Positions 12,160 to 23,898 of a DNA stretch of 64,000 nucleotides are shown piece after piece. Numbering within the stretch: position 1 is the stretch's first letter; each line of letters begins with the position of its first letter. This stretch comes from Lathyrus oleraceus. Lineage: Eukaryota; Streptophyta; Magnoliopsida; Fabales; Fabaceae. The translations under genes and the position numbers were made by a program. The notes under the pieces are model-generated. The model had not been told where the DNA came from, made no database searches, and worked only from the letters and a program-made list of their open reading frames with translations. The DNA lies in contig NC_066585.1 in the NCBI RefSeq assembly GCF_024323335.1, positions 83,936,614-84,000,613 on the forward strand. The letters are read 5' to 3'.

Positions 12160-13625
12160 TCACACCGTCGTTGATGTATTCAAACGTTATCCGGGCAACA
12201 AAATCTTATTCTCCTTAACCCCCCCATCAGACATCAGAATCCGTTCGGATTTGGGGTCAGGCCCCTCCTCCGGGATCGGTCACTCTCAATCTTTCGATTT
12301 GAGTACCTCGAGATGTCCTCATCAGGGAACTCAAACTTCATCGGTTGATTATCCTCCACGGGTTGCTAGACTATGTAATCAGACAATACACCCCTTGATT
12401 GCTTTCTGAGAGTGTCACAAATTAGTCAACATTCTTTTGCTCTTCTCGCAACCCGTCCGGTCAATTGCTGGATTCTCAAACCCATACTCGATCGGATCCA
12501 TCTCGGAAATCCACAAAGTGGTATGAATCAGCATGTACTGTCTCAGTCGGCGAGCAGCCTATGCCAAAGTACAGCAAGTTTCTCGAGCAGTGAATGTATT
12601 GTTTCACAGTCAATAAACTTTTTGCTAAGGTAAATTGCATGCTCTTTTCGACAAGACTCGTCATGCCGACCCAATACACCTCGTAGACCCCTCGAAGGGC
12701 GTCAAGTACCAGATTAACAGTCTCTTTCCATAGGGAGGCATCAGAATCGGAGGTTCCTGCAACTTTTCTTTTATCTTTTCAATGCCCCTTGGCAATCATT
12801 ATTTCACCTGACCATTTGATCTTTTTTTTTTCAACATCTTGAATATAGGTTCACACGTGGCTGTTAGATGAGATGTGAACCATGACAGGTAGTTCAATCT
12901 TTCTAAGAAACCACGAACCTCTTTTTCTGTTTTTCCTCGGTTCAGGCATTCTTATTGTTCTTTTTTTTTCTTGTTGTTTTTTTTTTTTTTTTTTTTTTGC
13001 AGCATGAACCTCGATTCCTCCCTTACAATGAACCCCAATCATCTTACCGGACCGCACTCTGATAGTGCACTTATCTGAATTCAACCTCAGTTTGAATTAT
13101 CTCCACCGGTCAAACGACTTGCCCCGGTCTGCCAGATGCCCCTTTCCTGTTTGGGACTTTGCTATCATGTCATAGCATAGCATTCAACTTCATGATGAAT
13201 CATATCATGAAACAAAGTCACCATGGCTCTCTGATACAGGCACTGGCGTTCTGCTCCTTTAGAGGACAGTCTTCTTTCCATGGTAGCTTGTGCACAACGA
13301 TATCGGTGTTCAATCCTGGCATATTCTGACATGACCAGGCGAAAGCATCCACATGCTCTTTCAACAAGGCTACCATTCTGCTCTCGACTTGCCTCTGAAG
13401 CGGCTCCAATTTTTTCTTCCTTCCTGACCTCGGCGGTGCTTGGAATAACACCCTCAACCCGCTCCTCATGCGGCCGAATCACCTTCTCCCCTTGTTTCAA
13501 CAACCTGGCTAATCCCAGCAGATCACAATCTTCTTCGTCTTCTTCTTCGGCATGATTGCTCGGTTTGTCGAGGTCATATGAGGGGTAACCAAATTGTTAT
13601 CAATGAGATCCGGAGACTTATTTTT
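12160..13625 (-). pseudogene. Degenerate RT/RNase H remnant (Ogre-A)
   Basis: Broken segments match Ogre-B pol in order. At 13469-13218 lies the RT N-terminal part with AFAWSCQNMPGLNTDIVVHKL; at 13250-13165 YQRAMVTLFHDMIHHEVECY, just before where the catalytic YVDD should be; at 13084-12851 RT thumb sequence with MPEPRK; at 12679-12420 part of the first RNase H; at 12370-12230 the linker to the second RNase H. Frameshifts, stops and deletions separate them, and the RT palm core and the second RNase H are missing. A run of 22 T at 12977-12998 (A in element sense) expands a Lys-rich stretch within the thumb. Confidence 0.85.
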
Positions 13626-13897
13626 GAATTCGGGACGAGACAAATCAAAAAGAAAAATGAAAACAAACATTGCCATTTTTATTTGTTTTTTAAACTGCAA
13701 AAATAAATGAAAAACAGGGAACACCGCTTTTTGACTGAAAAACATCCATTTATTAATGATGCAGAAATGCAAATTTAAACATGAGGTGGCCCTTACAATG
13801 GACCATTACGTGTCGGGCAACACGTATGGCTTTCATGCAAATAAAACTGAAAACAGAAAATCATTACTCTTCAGGATGAGTGACAATGCTGATCTCT
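13626..13897 (-). other. Conserved gag-pro/pol spacer (Ogre-A)
   Basis: Non-coding DNA between the end of the gag-pro frame and the start of the RT frame. It is nearly identical to the spacer of Ogre-B (about 23690-23900), including the inverted repeat TACGTGT/ACACGTA (13807-13826), a GTAAGG 5'-splice-like site and a TTATTTTTGCAG 3'-splice-like site in element sense. Ogre elements are known to have an intron between these frames; I could not assign its exact ends. Confidence 0.65.
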
Positions 13898-15253
13898 TTA
13901 AGCCTTCCAGCTTCCTGGTACGCACGATTTTATCCATTGATCAATCTCCCAGTCACTGTTGATCTCTTTATCCCCTGCATAGGCGTGACCTGGATCTAGC
14001 ATTCCGGCACTGACAAAGGTGAACGACGGACGACGTCCTCTGTTCTGCTCAGACGAGTCTTGACCTGGACGATAACCGATCCCAAACATATCCGCCTTTA
14101 CCACAATGCCTATGATTTGTCCCCAGCCTGGGATCCCTCCATTTCTCAACATCTCCAGTGCCTGTTTGTAAGAAGACACAGACGATTTTTTCTCTTTTCC
14201 AACACCAATGTCATTTTCCACCTTGACGGTTTCAGCTACCAGACTGGGTGTTTCAAATTTTCCACCGTCCATTTCCTTCACCTTCTGGATCATATCCCCC
14301 ATCGGTACACCACCCTCTGTGGCGATGGCCATACAACAAGTATCAACACTAGGGAAAGTTCCCTCTTTCCTCCGAGGTTTTGGGACCACAGGCCTCGGCA
14401 TTTTTAACCGATCCCCATTCACCAACCCAATCGTCTTCCTATCCTCAGAAATTGCATTCATCTCCACCTCACCATGCGCGGGCATATGATTAGCATTAAC
14501 ATTGGGAAATTGTGCAAAATTAATGGCCTTGGAATCCACTAGGTCTTGGACAACATGCTTAAAAGCTCTACAACCCTCAATGTTATGCCCAGACGCCCCC
14601 GAATGGAATTCTCACTTAGCATTCTCATCGTAGTTGGTTGGCCTTTGATCAGGTTCTAATGGAGCTAATGTCCTCAATTGTACCATTCCGAGATCTTTCA
14701 ACTTCCTCAACAGAAGAGCATACGGTATGGGTGGCCTATCAAATTGACGATCAACCCCCTTTCCTCTTACCTGACTTCCAGCTCTCTGTGCTCCCGGGCG
14801 AGGTGACGGATGTCTCGGTGGTACAGATGAACCACCAACAGGAATGGTTGCAGTGGCAGCATAAGGGTGATAACGATCCTTACCGCATTCTCTTTTAGTC
14901 TGCGCACCACCTGATTCAACCTTCTTCTTGGGCTGACCACTGTCAAGGGATTTCTTCACCACAGAGCCAGAGGGATTTGTTACTTCAGATGACGGAGTCT
15001 TTCCCTGAACTTTCTCTTTGATCATCCAGCCCTCAATCCTTTCTAATCTCTCGGCCATGGCTTTCTGCCCCAAGGCAAGCCCTTGCACAACCCTGAACAA
15101 ATCCCTCACCATCTCTTTCAGTTCGAGGATGTCGGCGTTGGGAGGATCCATCAGTTTGGATTTGTTGCCCCTAGCAGGATATCTGAGCAAACGAGCTATG
15201 CGCACCGGTCGACACCTACAAAATAGCAAATGGGTTAGTATGCATGAATGCAA
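13898..15253 (-). pseudogene. gag remnant with internal stop (Ogre-A)
   Basis: One frame runs from 15253 to 13898, broken by a single TGA at 14612-14614. The likely start is the ATG at 15151, giving MDPPNADILELKEMVRDLF and a short coiled coil as in Ogre-C gag. The gag core (the region with QKFKASAFDKYNG in Ogre-C) is deleted, as is the protease. The C-terminal part holds RQFDRPPIPYALLLRKLKD, the knuckle region and the end of gag-pro, SFTFVSAGMLDP. The stop replaces the first Cys of the knuckle-like motif CEFHSGAPGHNVENC seen in Ogre-B. The protein cannot form a normal capsid. Confidence 0.88.
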
Positions 15254-16393
15254 CGTCTGTCCATATGAGGAAGATTCTGTCCTTTGATTCTGGTTTCATC
15301 GAGACAGCTAATATTTTGACATCCACATTCTGAAATTCAAGATGTCTCTCAACCAGATTCTCAATCAATAATACTCCCCATATGGCTAGACGTGAGTTTG
15401 GTGCAGATGAATGCAAAATGAGAATGATGCAGATGAATGAATGCAGTGCATTGCCATCCTCCAAGTCATCTGATCATTTGTTGCTCTGAATCTGGTCTCT
15501 GAACTGATCATAACCATCTGAAGAATGTACGATCACAAATCTGACCCACGGGTTCCGAAATAAACGGAAGGAAGATACATCATCATCATCATCAGTCTCT
15601 GAGCAGACACTCACAACCATCTGAATCGGCCCGGGGAATCCTGAAATAAACGGATCCCCACTGATAACTATCTCGGCCCGGGGAATCCTGAAATAAACGG
15701 ATCCCCATTGATGATTCACGGACAGCACTCCGGCGTCTCGGCAATAAATGACCATAAATCCGACTTATAAATATGTCTCTGAATCACTGATCAAAAAGTC
15801 ACCATCTGAGTCACCATCTGAACATGCATCTGAAAGAATCACCCTCCCCTCACAGGTAAATTCTAAACAGGTCATCCTAAGGCGGATAATAGTCTCGACA
15901 ATCGGGCGGAGATACTCAATGGGTTTGCCCTTTCGGGTGTGCCATTGTAGCTCCCTTAAGATCGTCTAAACCAAAGATCCGGGAAAGATCGGTCACCAGA
16001 GTCAACAACTCAAATGAAGTGACTCAAACAAAGCGGAATATCCACAGAGAAGAGCACTATCAAATGAGCCTCGTCCGGCTTGTGGTACATCACGCTGCCA
16101 GACACATGTTGACTTAACATGAAAGAGGCGACATGAGACCACACTAATCCTAGGTGTATACTCGGGCCTGGGTTTTAGCCCCACTCAGAACACCCACCCC
16201 ACACAGAGGAACCACCTGCAAAGAGGATGGCAACAACATGATAGTATGATGCATGCAGACATTAATGCAAATATATACAATGGTTAGAATAATAAATGCA
16301 ATAAATAACACAACAAGCAACCTAAACTAATCCTAGAACGCTAGGAAGGACTCGCTTAGGGACGATGGACCAGCATAGGTCTACACCGCTATT
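15254..16393 (-). other. Ogre-A leader, ORF1 absent
   Basis: The 1.14 kb between PBS and gag matches the leader of Ogre-C (59881 to about 60780) in reverse orientation, including the CCGTTTATTTC and CCCCGGGCC modules (15600-15720). Ogre-C next has its 1.7-kb ORF1, but here the leader passes directly to gag, so ORF1 is deleted as a block. No other gene is visible. Confidence 0.8.
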
Positions 16394-16411
16394 TCCCCAG
16401 CAGAGTCGCCA
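16394..16411 (-). other. Ogre-A primer-binding site
   Basis: The minus strand reads TGGCGACTCTGCTGGGGA, two bases inside the 5' LTR. It is identical to the PBS of Ogre-C at 59863-59880. Published Ogre elements prime from a tRNA-Arg; I could not check the tRNA match. Confidence 0.9.
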
Positions 16412-19045
16412 GCTGTCGCATCCTGCGAAAATCAACCGGCGGGACTCAAAAAAAAAAACACAACACAGAGCCGCCACTGCGCGTTATTTATCCCAAGATA
16501 GGGAAAGGAAACGCTCAGAGAAACCTGGAAAGGAAATGGTCTCGCGACCAAAGAGAAAGGGTAAGGGAGTCGGTTACGCAAGGGGAAGGTATTAGCACCC
16601 CTCACGTCCGTCGTACTCGACGGGATCCACGTTCTAAGAAAAGAAAAGGTTGCTAAAACATCACACACACACAGGGAACGCAGGTGGGGTTAGGAGAAGG
16701 GAGCTCGATAGGACGTCGCATCCTATGCCTACATATCTTGTCTGGAACAAGAATCAGAGCCACTGTAGTTCGGCTTACGCACGCCAAACAACACAAAACG
16801 CACAAACAGATGGCAAACATGGAGCCCGACAACCACTCAATGGGATTACGTCGGCATCCAAACCAAAACACACTCAAAAGGGCAAACGTGGAGCCCGACA
16901 GCCAATCACCGGACTTACGTCGGCATCCGAACCAAAACACAATCAGACAACAAGTAAACACACGCAAAAAAGAAAAAGGTTGCCCGGAGTGGTCTCGCAC
17001 GACCACCTGCCTACATACCTCGTCTGGAACGAGGATCAGGGCGATGTAGTTCCCCCTAAAGGGAAGAATGAACATGCAAACTAGTAGGGAGTCGGGAACT
17101 CGAGCCTACAAGTCATCAAGCAAGCCAAAAGAGACGCTGAGACGTCAGAAGAAACGGCACACACAGACTAACAGGGAGTCGGGAACTCGAGCCTGATAGC
17201 TGCCAAACAAAACACACGCAAAAAAGAAAAGGGTGCCCGGAGAGACCTCGCACGGTCTCCTGCCTACATACCTCGTCTGGCACGAGGATCAGGGCGATGT
17301 AGTTCCCCTGAAAGGGACTGAATTGCTAACCAGAAACCGGGGAAAGACACACTACTAGGGAGCTGGACTCGAGCCTAGTGTTGTCATGCATCGTTACCCT
17401 AAGTTCAGTTTTCTATCCTACTTGCATAAGCAAACTATTCCTATCCAGGAAAGAAGCAAGCACACAAGCATACAAAATAATTCAAGCATACATCAAATGA
17501 GAACAAGCATCTCAAACAGATATCCACACAGCACGCACTATAACCAAACAAGTGGCTCACACAATAGGTTTGACTGCCGAAGCGAGTCGTCTGTACGGGC
17601 TGGGTTTGCTCTTAACCTTGCCATTACGAGGCTAAGGTGAAGCAGATGAGAGGTGAAGTGAGGATCAGACCTCACAGCTCTTATCCCTAACCAGGGAGAG
17701 CTTCTGACAAATGAGCATGGGTCCAGAATGGGGGAACCCTTCTATACTCAGAGACTCTGACACAATGTGCACTGCACGAGATCTTGGGCTAGGATCTCAA
17801 TGCTACAACCATGTAATGGGAGCAAGGAGAAGACTCCACTGAATAGTGGGGGATAGATTGCTTATCCCTACCTTCCACCAATTGCCTTGATTAAGGACTT
17901 TACCTGCTTAGGCACAAAATTAAACAATCACAATCATCGCCTCTTAAGGAGGACTTCAGACATTTATTTGCCCGGCCCGGTAACAGCCGGGTCTCCAGAC
18001 TACATGAAGTCAAGAGGACCTACCTCAATGCAAGTTGCTTAAGCAAAGCAAAGCAAAAGTTCACAAGGAACTGAGCAACTAAAAGTACCTGGAAACAGTC
18101 AAACACAGTTAGTACTCAGACAGACAAAACTAAACAGCAAAAGTTCAAACAGTCAGACTATACAAAGCAATGCACAACAAGGCAAGCTCAAAGCTTAAGC
18201 CCAAGCTTCACCACCTACAAAACAATGTTATGTTAGTGTACAAACATCAAACAACATCAATTGCATTTAACTTGATTCATTCTCCATGTGCATTATGCTT
18301 TTGATCCTGAAAAATCAAGCAAATATTAGCAACAAGACCACTAGGCTAAGCCTAGGGTCCAAAGGCAAGAAAAATTCCTAAACAGCAAGGTATTCACCAA
18401 CCAAAGTCAAATTAATGTCAAACAAGAGCAAACACCATTGGTCTCATGTTTATATCATTCATCATGCTCATGTTATGCACAAAACAATCCACATTGGTTC
18501 AAGTGAAGCACCAAACATGCAAACAGAACTATTGCATTCAAATCCACACCAAAACAATTCCAAAAATTGTCAAATAATTTACACATAAACAGGGGATATT
18601 CAAGGTCTACCATGTCAAATTTGAGCTTAATTGGGCAAATAGAACCATGTCAATGAAAATCAACAAAAACAGACACAATTATAGGCTCCAAATCACAACA
18701 TCAACACATACATCCACTTCAAAAATTCATAACTCAATGAAAACAAAAAAGAAATGGATGAGACCAAAACAGGGATGTCACACAATGTGTCTATTACAAG
18801 CATGCCAAATTTCATGATTATCCAATACCATATGAGCATTTCACATCAAAATTACAAACATGTACCACATGGACTTGCATATTTGACCAACAGAGATGAA
18901 AAATCACAATCAATTTGAAAATGCAATGTAAAATTCCACAAAAATTCATACAACATCTCAACATGTTAATGATTCACCATGCAAAATTTCATTTCATTCT
19001 AACAAGTATAGACCACTCAATTAAATCCAGCAAGTTGACATCAAG

Positions 19046-19070
19046 AGGTGTGACACAAATTGTCACACCT
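19046..19070 (-). other. Conserved LTR hairpin, Ogre-A 5' LTR
   Basis: Identical copy of 2450-2474: 10-nt arms AGGTGTGACA with loop ATTTG in element sense. Confidence 0.8.
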
Positions 19071-20205
19071 AAGTTCCAAAATTCATATCTCAATGGCCAG
19101 GTATCAAAAATTCATGAAATTTACATATAAATGAACATCAGCCAGTCAAGAATTCTCACAAAAATTGTCAAGAATTTATTTTACATTATGAGCATTTCAT
19201 GAACCAAATGGTAAAATGTATCAAATGTGAACACATGTGAAATAAGCCTAGGTCAAACAATATTTTTGCCATGCACAACTTTGACCAATAGGTCACACAA
19301 ATTCTACACTCAACAACAAAGTCAACACAAAAATTTCCATATTTTTCTGAATTTTCTTCAATTTTCTATGAATTTTTTAAGGTGTTTATAATTTTTTAAG
19401 AATTAATCAAATTAAATGGAATTTACAATGGCAGTTTGGTAAATAAAGATGACGGGAGCGGGAAACATGTAGTTTGAAAATTTAAATGGAAAAACGGATC
19501 AAACAAACTACCTTCATCGTTCTCAACCCAGACTTTTCCAGAATCCTCAAGAAATTGATGAACACAAAATCTTCACAGAAATTAGCATGCATATAACCAA
19601 TCGAACCGTCTAAGAACACACAACACGAATATCATCTTAATTTCTCCTAAAAGTTCCTAAATCATGCGAATCGAAGAGGTTAGGGTTTTGGTTCATAATT
19701 TCAAATCCAGATTTCGCACGCTATAGTTCACTATTTCACAAACCAAGCACATCACCATACTCTACGCAGCATGCTCTTTCAAACGCATATGAACATTAAG
19801 CATTTCATGAGATTCGAAAACTTGACATACCTGGAATGGCAGTGATGTATTGATGCTCCTCGCGTGCTTTTCTCCACAAACAGATGTAGAACAATCCTCC
19901 AGATGCTAAATCCAATGCTTAGGTTTGATGGAATAGGCTTCTAATGCTCAAAATTCGAATTCACCATTGATGGAGTCATCTTGTACAGTCGAGAATCAGT
20001 GCTTGATTGATGATGAGAAGCCAAAACAGCTCGAGCATGTGATGATTGGAGACCAATGCAAAAAGAATTTCCAAGATTAGGCAAGAATTGAGGAAGATTG
20101 AAGGATTTGAGGGTTTTGTGTTCTTGAGGATTTTTGAGAGAATGAAGAGTTTTCAGATCTGTTTTGGGGAATTGTGATTTTCTCTTATGATTAGTTGTGA
20201 TTAGG

Positions 20206-20214
20206 AATATATAT
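20206..20214 (-). promoter_or_regulatory. Putative TATA box, Ogre-A 5' LTR
   Basis: The minus strand reads CATATATATTCC about 1.4 kb from the LTR start, next to a region rich in TAATCA. This is the best TATA-like site near the middle of the LTR and would place R downstream of it. No transcript evidence is available here. Confidence 0.4.
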
Positions 20215-21619
20215 GATAGCTTAATCCATGATTAACCATGCTAATTAGCCAAATTGAATTGATTAGTGAAATGGCTAATTTCAAGTGAGGGCAAAATTGG
20301 AATTTCATAAGCCAGCTCATTGCCACCTCATGGACAGCTCATACAACTTCCAAATACCTGTCATGAGCTATTGCAACTTGTCCCACTCTCATTGGATGTG
20401 TAATTTTGAAATTCACCATGTGGTAGCTTAATGTCCAATTTTGCACTTTCATTTTTCAAGCCAAATTCCAAACCACAAGCCTTTGCCATGAAATGATGAT
20501 TCCAACAAATTTCAAATACCATTTGTGAGGTGTAGCAAAAATCCCCACTCAAAAATTCCAATTATTTCACAAGTTGGACAATTTTGCCCTTGGTCCATTT
20601 TAACTGTCCAATTGAAAATTGACTTTTTGCATTGACCACTTTTGGAAAAATCCAATTATGCACCATGAAAGTACATGTCAAATGGAGTTTGTGCATATAA
20701 AGAACTTGCGATTTGGACAAACCATGTGGAAATTATGGCCTCCTGATTATGGGTCATTTTTGAATTTCACTGAGCCATAATTTCCCAACCATACATGGGA
20801 TTTTCAAGTTCTTGGACTTTTTGGAAAGGTGAGAACAAGATCTACAACTTTCATGTTGAACAAATTTTCATTTGAAGCTTCCTTGGACACGTGGCTTTGA
20901 GGTCAAAAACTTTCCATTTTTGGAAACTTCAATTACAAGTCACTTTCTATTTTTGGCAATTTTTGTCCTGACTTGATTTTCTTCATTTTTAAGCTTTGAG
21001 ATGTCAAATAACACTTGTTCCAACATAAATGAAGTGTATCCAACTCATTTCCACCTCCAAATCCATCAGATCATGTACAGTTGACCACAGTTGACTTTTT
21101 CAACTGACAGATGAATTTGGCCATGCATAGATCAATCTGAGCTCCAATCTCCAACTGAAATGGCTCAAGGGTGACACCCTAGCCTCAATAAGCACAAAAT
21201 AATCATAGAATGAACCCCACAACCATCATAAACCCCATCTCCTGATTATGCTCTGACTGGCCCAATGCAACTGCTTAGGGTTGACCAGTGGTCAAAACCC
21301 TAATCTCAAGGAATGAGCTTCAATCTTCTGATGACATCCAACCATGATGATGATGATGTATCATTGCAATCAAGATGAAGACCAACATCCATTGAGAATC
21401 ACAAAACCCTAATTCATAGCCTAATCCTCAGATGGCCAATGATCAGTCAATAAACCCTAGGCTTGCACTTAGACTTCTCCATCTTCTGATCAAGACTTGA
21501 GAGGATGACTTGCACAATGTAACCACATGATATGCAATATGCAATGCCTAATGACCTAAAATGTATGCAATATGATAATGCTAGTCCCAAGAGAAGAGGG
21601 CAAATTTTGAGGTGTTACA

Positions 21620-23675
21620 GGCTGGGTACCAAGTCAGGGGCCGAATGAATGACAGGCAGTTTGACAGGCCTCCTGTAACTTATTCTTTTCTACTGAAGAA
21701 GTTTATGGATCTGGGGTTGGTACAACTCAGGACTTTGGCACCTTTGAGACCTGATCAGAGGCCAGCCAATTATGATGAAAACGCAAAATGTGAATTCCAT
21801 TCGGGTGCTCCCGGGCATAATGTAGAGAACTGCAAAGCTTTTAAGCATGTAGTTCAAGACTTGGTGGATTCGAAAGCTATTAACTTCGCACCATCTCCCA
21901 ACGTCAATGCTAATCCCATGCCTGCGCATGGTCAAAGGGGGGTGAATGCTATTTCTGGAGAGAATAGAGTTGGGCTGTCTATTGTTGATCAGTTGAAGAC
22001 TCCTCTGGCTGAGGTAAAGAGACAGTTGTTGCTGAATGGGGTCTACCCGGGCTGTGACATGGATTGTGCTGCGTGCACTGCTTTTGTCAATGGGTGTTCA
22101 TTATTGAGGAAGACTGTCCAGGGTCTGATGGACGAGGGGAGTATTCTGATTGAGAAGGATGGTAAGGGGAAAGATGAGATCTCCACCATAACAATTTACT
22201 TTGATCCGGTGGATTTGTCAAATCTTGCTGAAGCGGCTCCAGTTACCATCACGGTACCTGGGCCAATTCTGTATGACAAAGATGATGCCGTGCCTTGGCA
22301 TTATGGTGGAGAGGTATACTGCAATGGTGAGAAGGTGGAAGATTCGACTGCTAGTGAAACCACCATTTCAAAGGTGTATAATGCCGGTCCCAGCGGTTTC
22401 ACTCGTAGTGGAAGATTATTCGCACCAGATGCCCTGAGGGGAGGAGAAGGAGAGAAAGAGAAAAAAGAAAAGGCCGAGGCTTTAGCCAGGGCAAAAGGGA
22501 AGGCAGTGGTGAGTGATGGTACTCCAGTGGTGACACCGGCGCCTGCGGGGTCGGATGAAAAACTTGATGATGATGCAGAGGAATTCTTGAGGATCATCAA
22601 GAAGTCTGAGTACAAGTTGGTTGACCATCTGCAGCAGACTCCCTCCAAAATATCGATTCTGTCGTTGCTGTTAAGCTCTGAGGGGCATAGAGAGGCTCTG
22701 CTGAAAATCTTGAAGAAGGCCTATGTTCCTCAAGAGATTACGATTAATCAGTTGGAAACGGTCGTGTCTAATGTGCATGCCAGCCATGGGCTGGGTTTTA
22801 CAGACATGGACCTGACTGTGGATGGGAGAAATCATAATCGGGCACTACACATAGCAATGGAATGCAAAGGGGCCGTGCTTTCGCATGTGCTGGTTGACAC
22901 CGGCTCCTCATTGAATGTGTTGCCAAAGAAGGCTCTGGCTAAGCTGAATTGTGATGGGCTGATTTTGACTCCGACCGATTTGATTGTGCGGGCGTTCGAT
23001 GGGTCGAAGCGGGCTGTGTTTGGAGAGGTTGAGCTGCCAGTGAAGATTGGACCAGAGGTGTTCAAGTCAACATTCTATGTCATGGATATTCAGCCGGCAT
23101 ACAGTTGCCTGTTGGGTCGTCCGTGGATTCATGCTGCTGGGGCAGTGACATCGACTTTGCACCAGAAGTTGAAGTACATTTGGGAGGGCCAAGTCGTCAC
23201 TGTGTGCGGAGAGGAAGACATCTTTGTCAGCCACCTGTCCTCATTTAAATACGTGGAGATGGATGGCGAAATCTGGGAAACGCCTAGCCAGGCATTTGAA
23301 ACCGTTAAGGTGGAGAATGCTCTTTTTGCTAAAGAGGAGGAGAAACCGTCCATTGCTTCGTACAAGCAGGCCACTGAGGTGGTGAAGAGTGGAGAGGCTC
23401 CTGGTTGGGGCAGAATGATGGATGTTTCTGCGAAGAAAGACCGCTTTGGAGTGGGGTACCAGGCGGGTCGAGGCTCAGGACAAGGCAGAGGACGTCGTAC
23501 GTCACTTACCTTCACTAGTGCCGGAATGCTGGATCCGAATCACATCTGCATGATGAGTGAAGACGCTGATAGCGACTGCGACATGGACTGATGGATAAAG
23601 CCGTGCGCCCCAGGGATGGGAATCCAGAACTGGAAGGCTGAAAAGATCATCCGGGTCACTCTGCTGGAAGAGTAA
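21620..23675 (+). pseudogene. gag C-terminal part and aspartic protease (Ogre-B)
   Basis: The frame is open from the Ogre-A junction to a TGA at 23589-23591, then continues for 27 codons to TAA at 23673. The ATG at 21612 belongs to the Ogre-A LTR, so no native start is present. Counting from it, residues 60-74 form a knuckle-like motif CEFHSGAPGHNVENC, residues 262-310 are a charged Lys/Glu/Ala-rich linker, and residues 428-438 (VDTGSSLNVLP) are the retropepsin active site. The protease would cleave the polyprotein in the virus-like particle. The same end region in Ogre-A reads through the TGA position with Gln, so the TGA is probably a nonsense change rather than the native stop. Confidence 0.9.
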
Positions 23676-23898
23676 TATTTTTCCTGTTTTCAGTTTATAT
23701 GCATGAAAGCCATACGTGTTGCCCGACACGTAATGGTCCATTGTAAGGGCCACCTCATGTTTAAATTTGCAAATTCGCATCATTAATAAAAGGATGTTTT
23801 TCAGTTAAAAGCGGTGTTCCCTGTTTTTCATTTATTTTTGCAGTTTAAAAATAAAAAATAAAAACAAATAAAAATGGCAACGTTTTCATTTTTCTTAT
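23676..23898 (+). other. gag-pro/pol spacer, probable intron region (Ogre-B)
   Basis: The pol frame differs from the gag-pro frame, so splicing or shifting is needed. The spacer has an inverted repeat TACGTGT/ACACGTA (23713-23732), GTAAGG at 23743 and TTATTTTTGCAG ending at 23843. It is far more similar to the Ogre-A spacer than the flanking coding DNA is. GTAAGG lies downstream of the gag-pro stop at 23673, so that pair alone would not fuse the frames; the true donor may lie upstream. Confidence 0.6.

Larger units (their letters stand above)
1..21619 (-). mobile_element. Ogre-A: non-autonomous Ogre-type Ty3/gypsy retrotransposon
   Basis: This is a minus-strand LTR retrotransposon. Its 3' LTR is at 1-5023 (cut by the window edge), internal DNA at 5024-16413 and 5' LTR at 16414-21619. 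The LTRs align without indels at a constant offset of 16596, so about 183 bp is missing on the left and the full element would be about 21.8 kb. By eye they differ only at 10, 561, 3243, 3893 and 4826, about 0.1 percent, which indicates a very recent insertion. The PBS, polypurine tract and TG...CA ends are in place. ORF1, the gag core, protease, the RT catalytic core, the second RNase H and the integrase catalytic core are deleted, so the proteins must have come from another element. It interrupts Ogre-B at 21620; the expected target duplication GGCTG lies outside the window on the left. Confidence 0.93.
16414..21619 (-). repeat. Ogre-A 5' LTR
   Basis: Complete 5206-bp LTR beginning TGTAACACC and ending in CA in element sense. 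It is collinear with 1-5023 at offset 16596. It carries the hairpin at 19046-19070, the GC hairpin at 17970-17993, subrepeats at 16711-17331 and a TATA-like site at 20206-20214. Its right end abuts Ogre-B coding sequence at 21620. Confidence 0.95.

Noticed and set aside
12977..12998. Poly-A tail of a LINE or SINE on the minus strand
   Set aside because: No target duplication or LINE/SINE sequence; RT-derived codons continue on both sides.
22509..22514. GTGAGT as the Ogre intron donor
   Set aside because: Use of it would remove the protease region; position does not fit the known Ogre intron.
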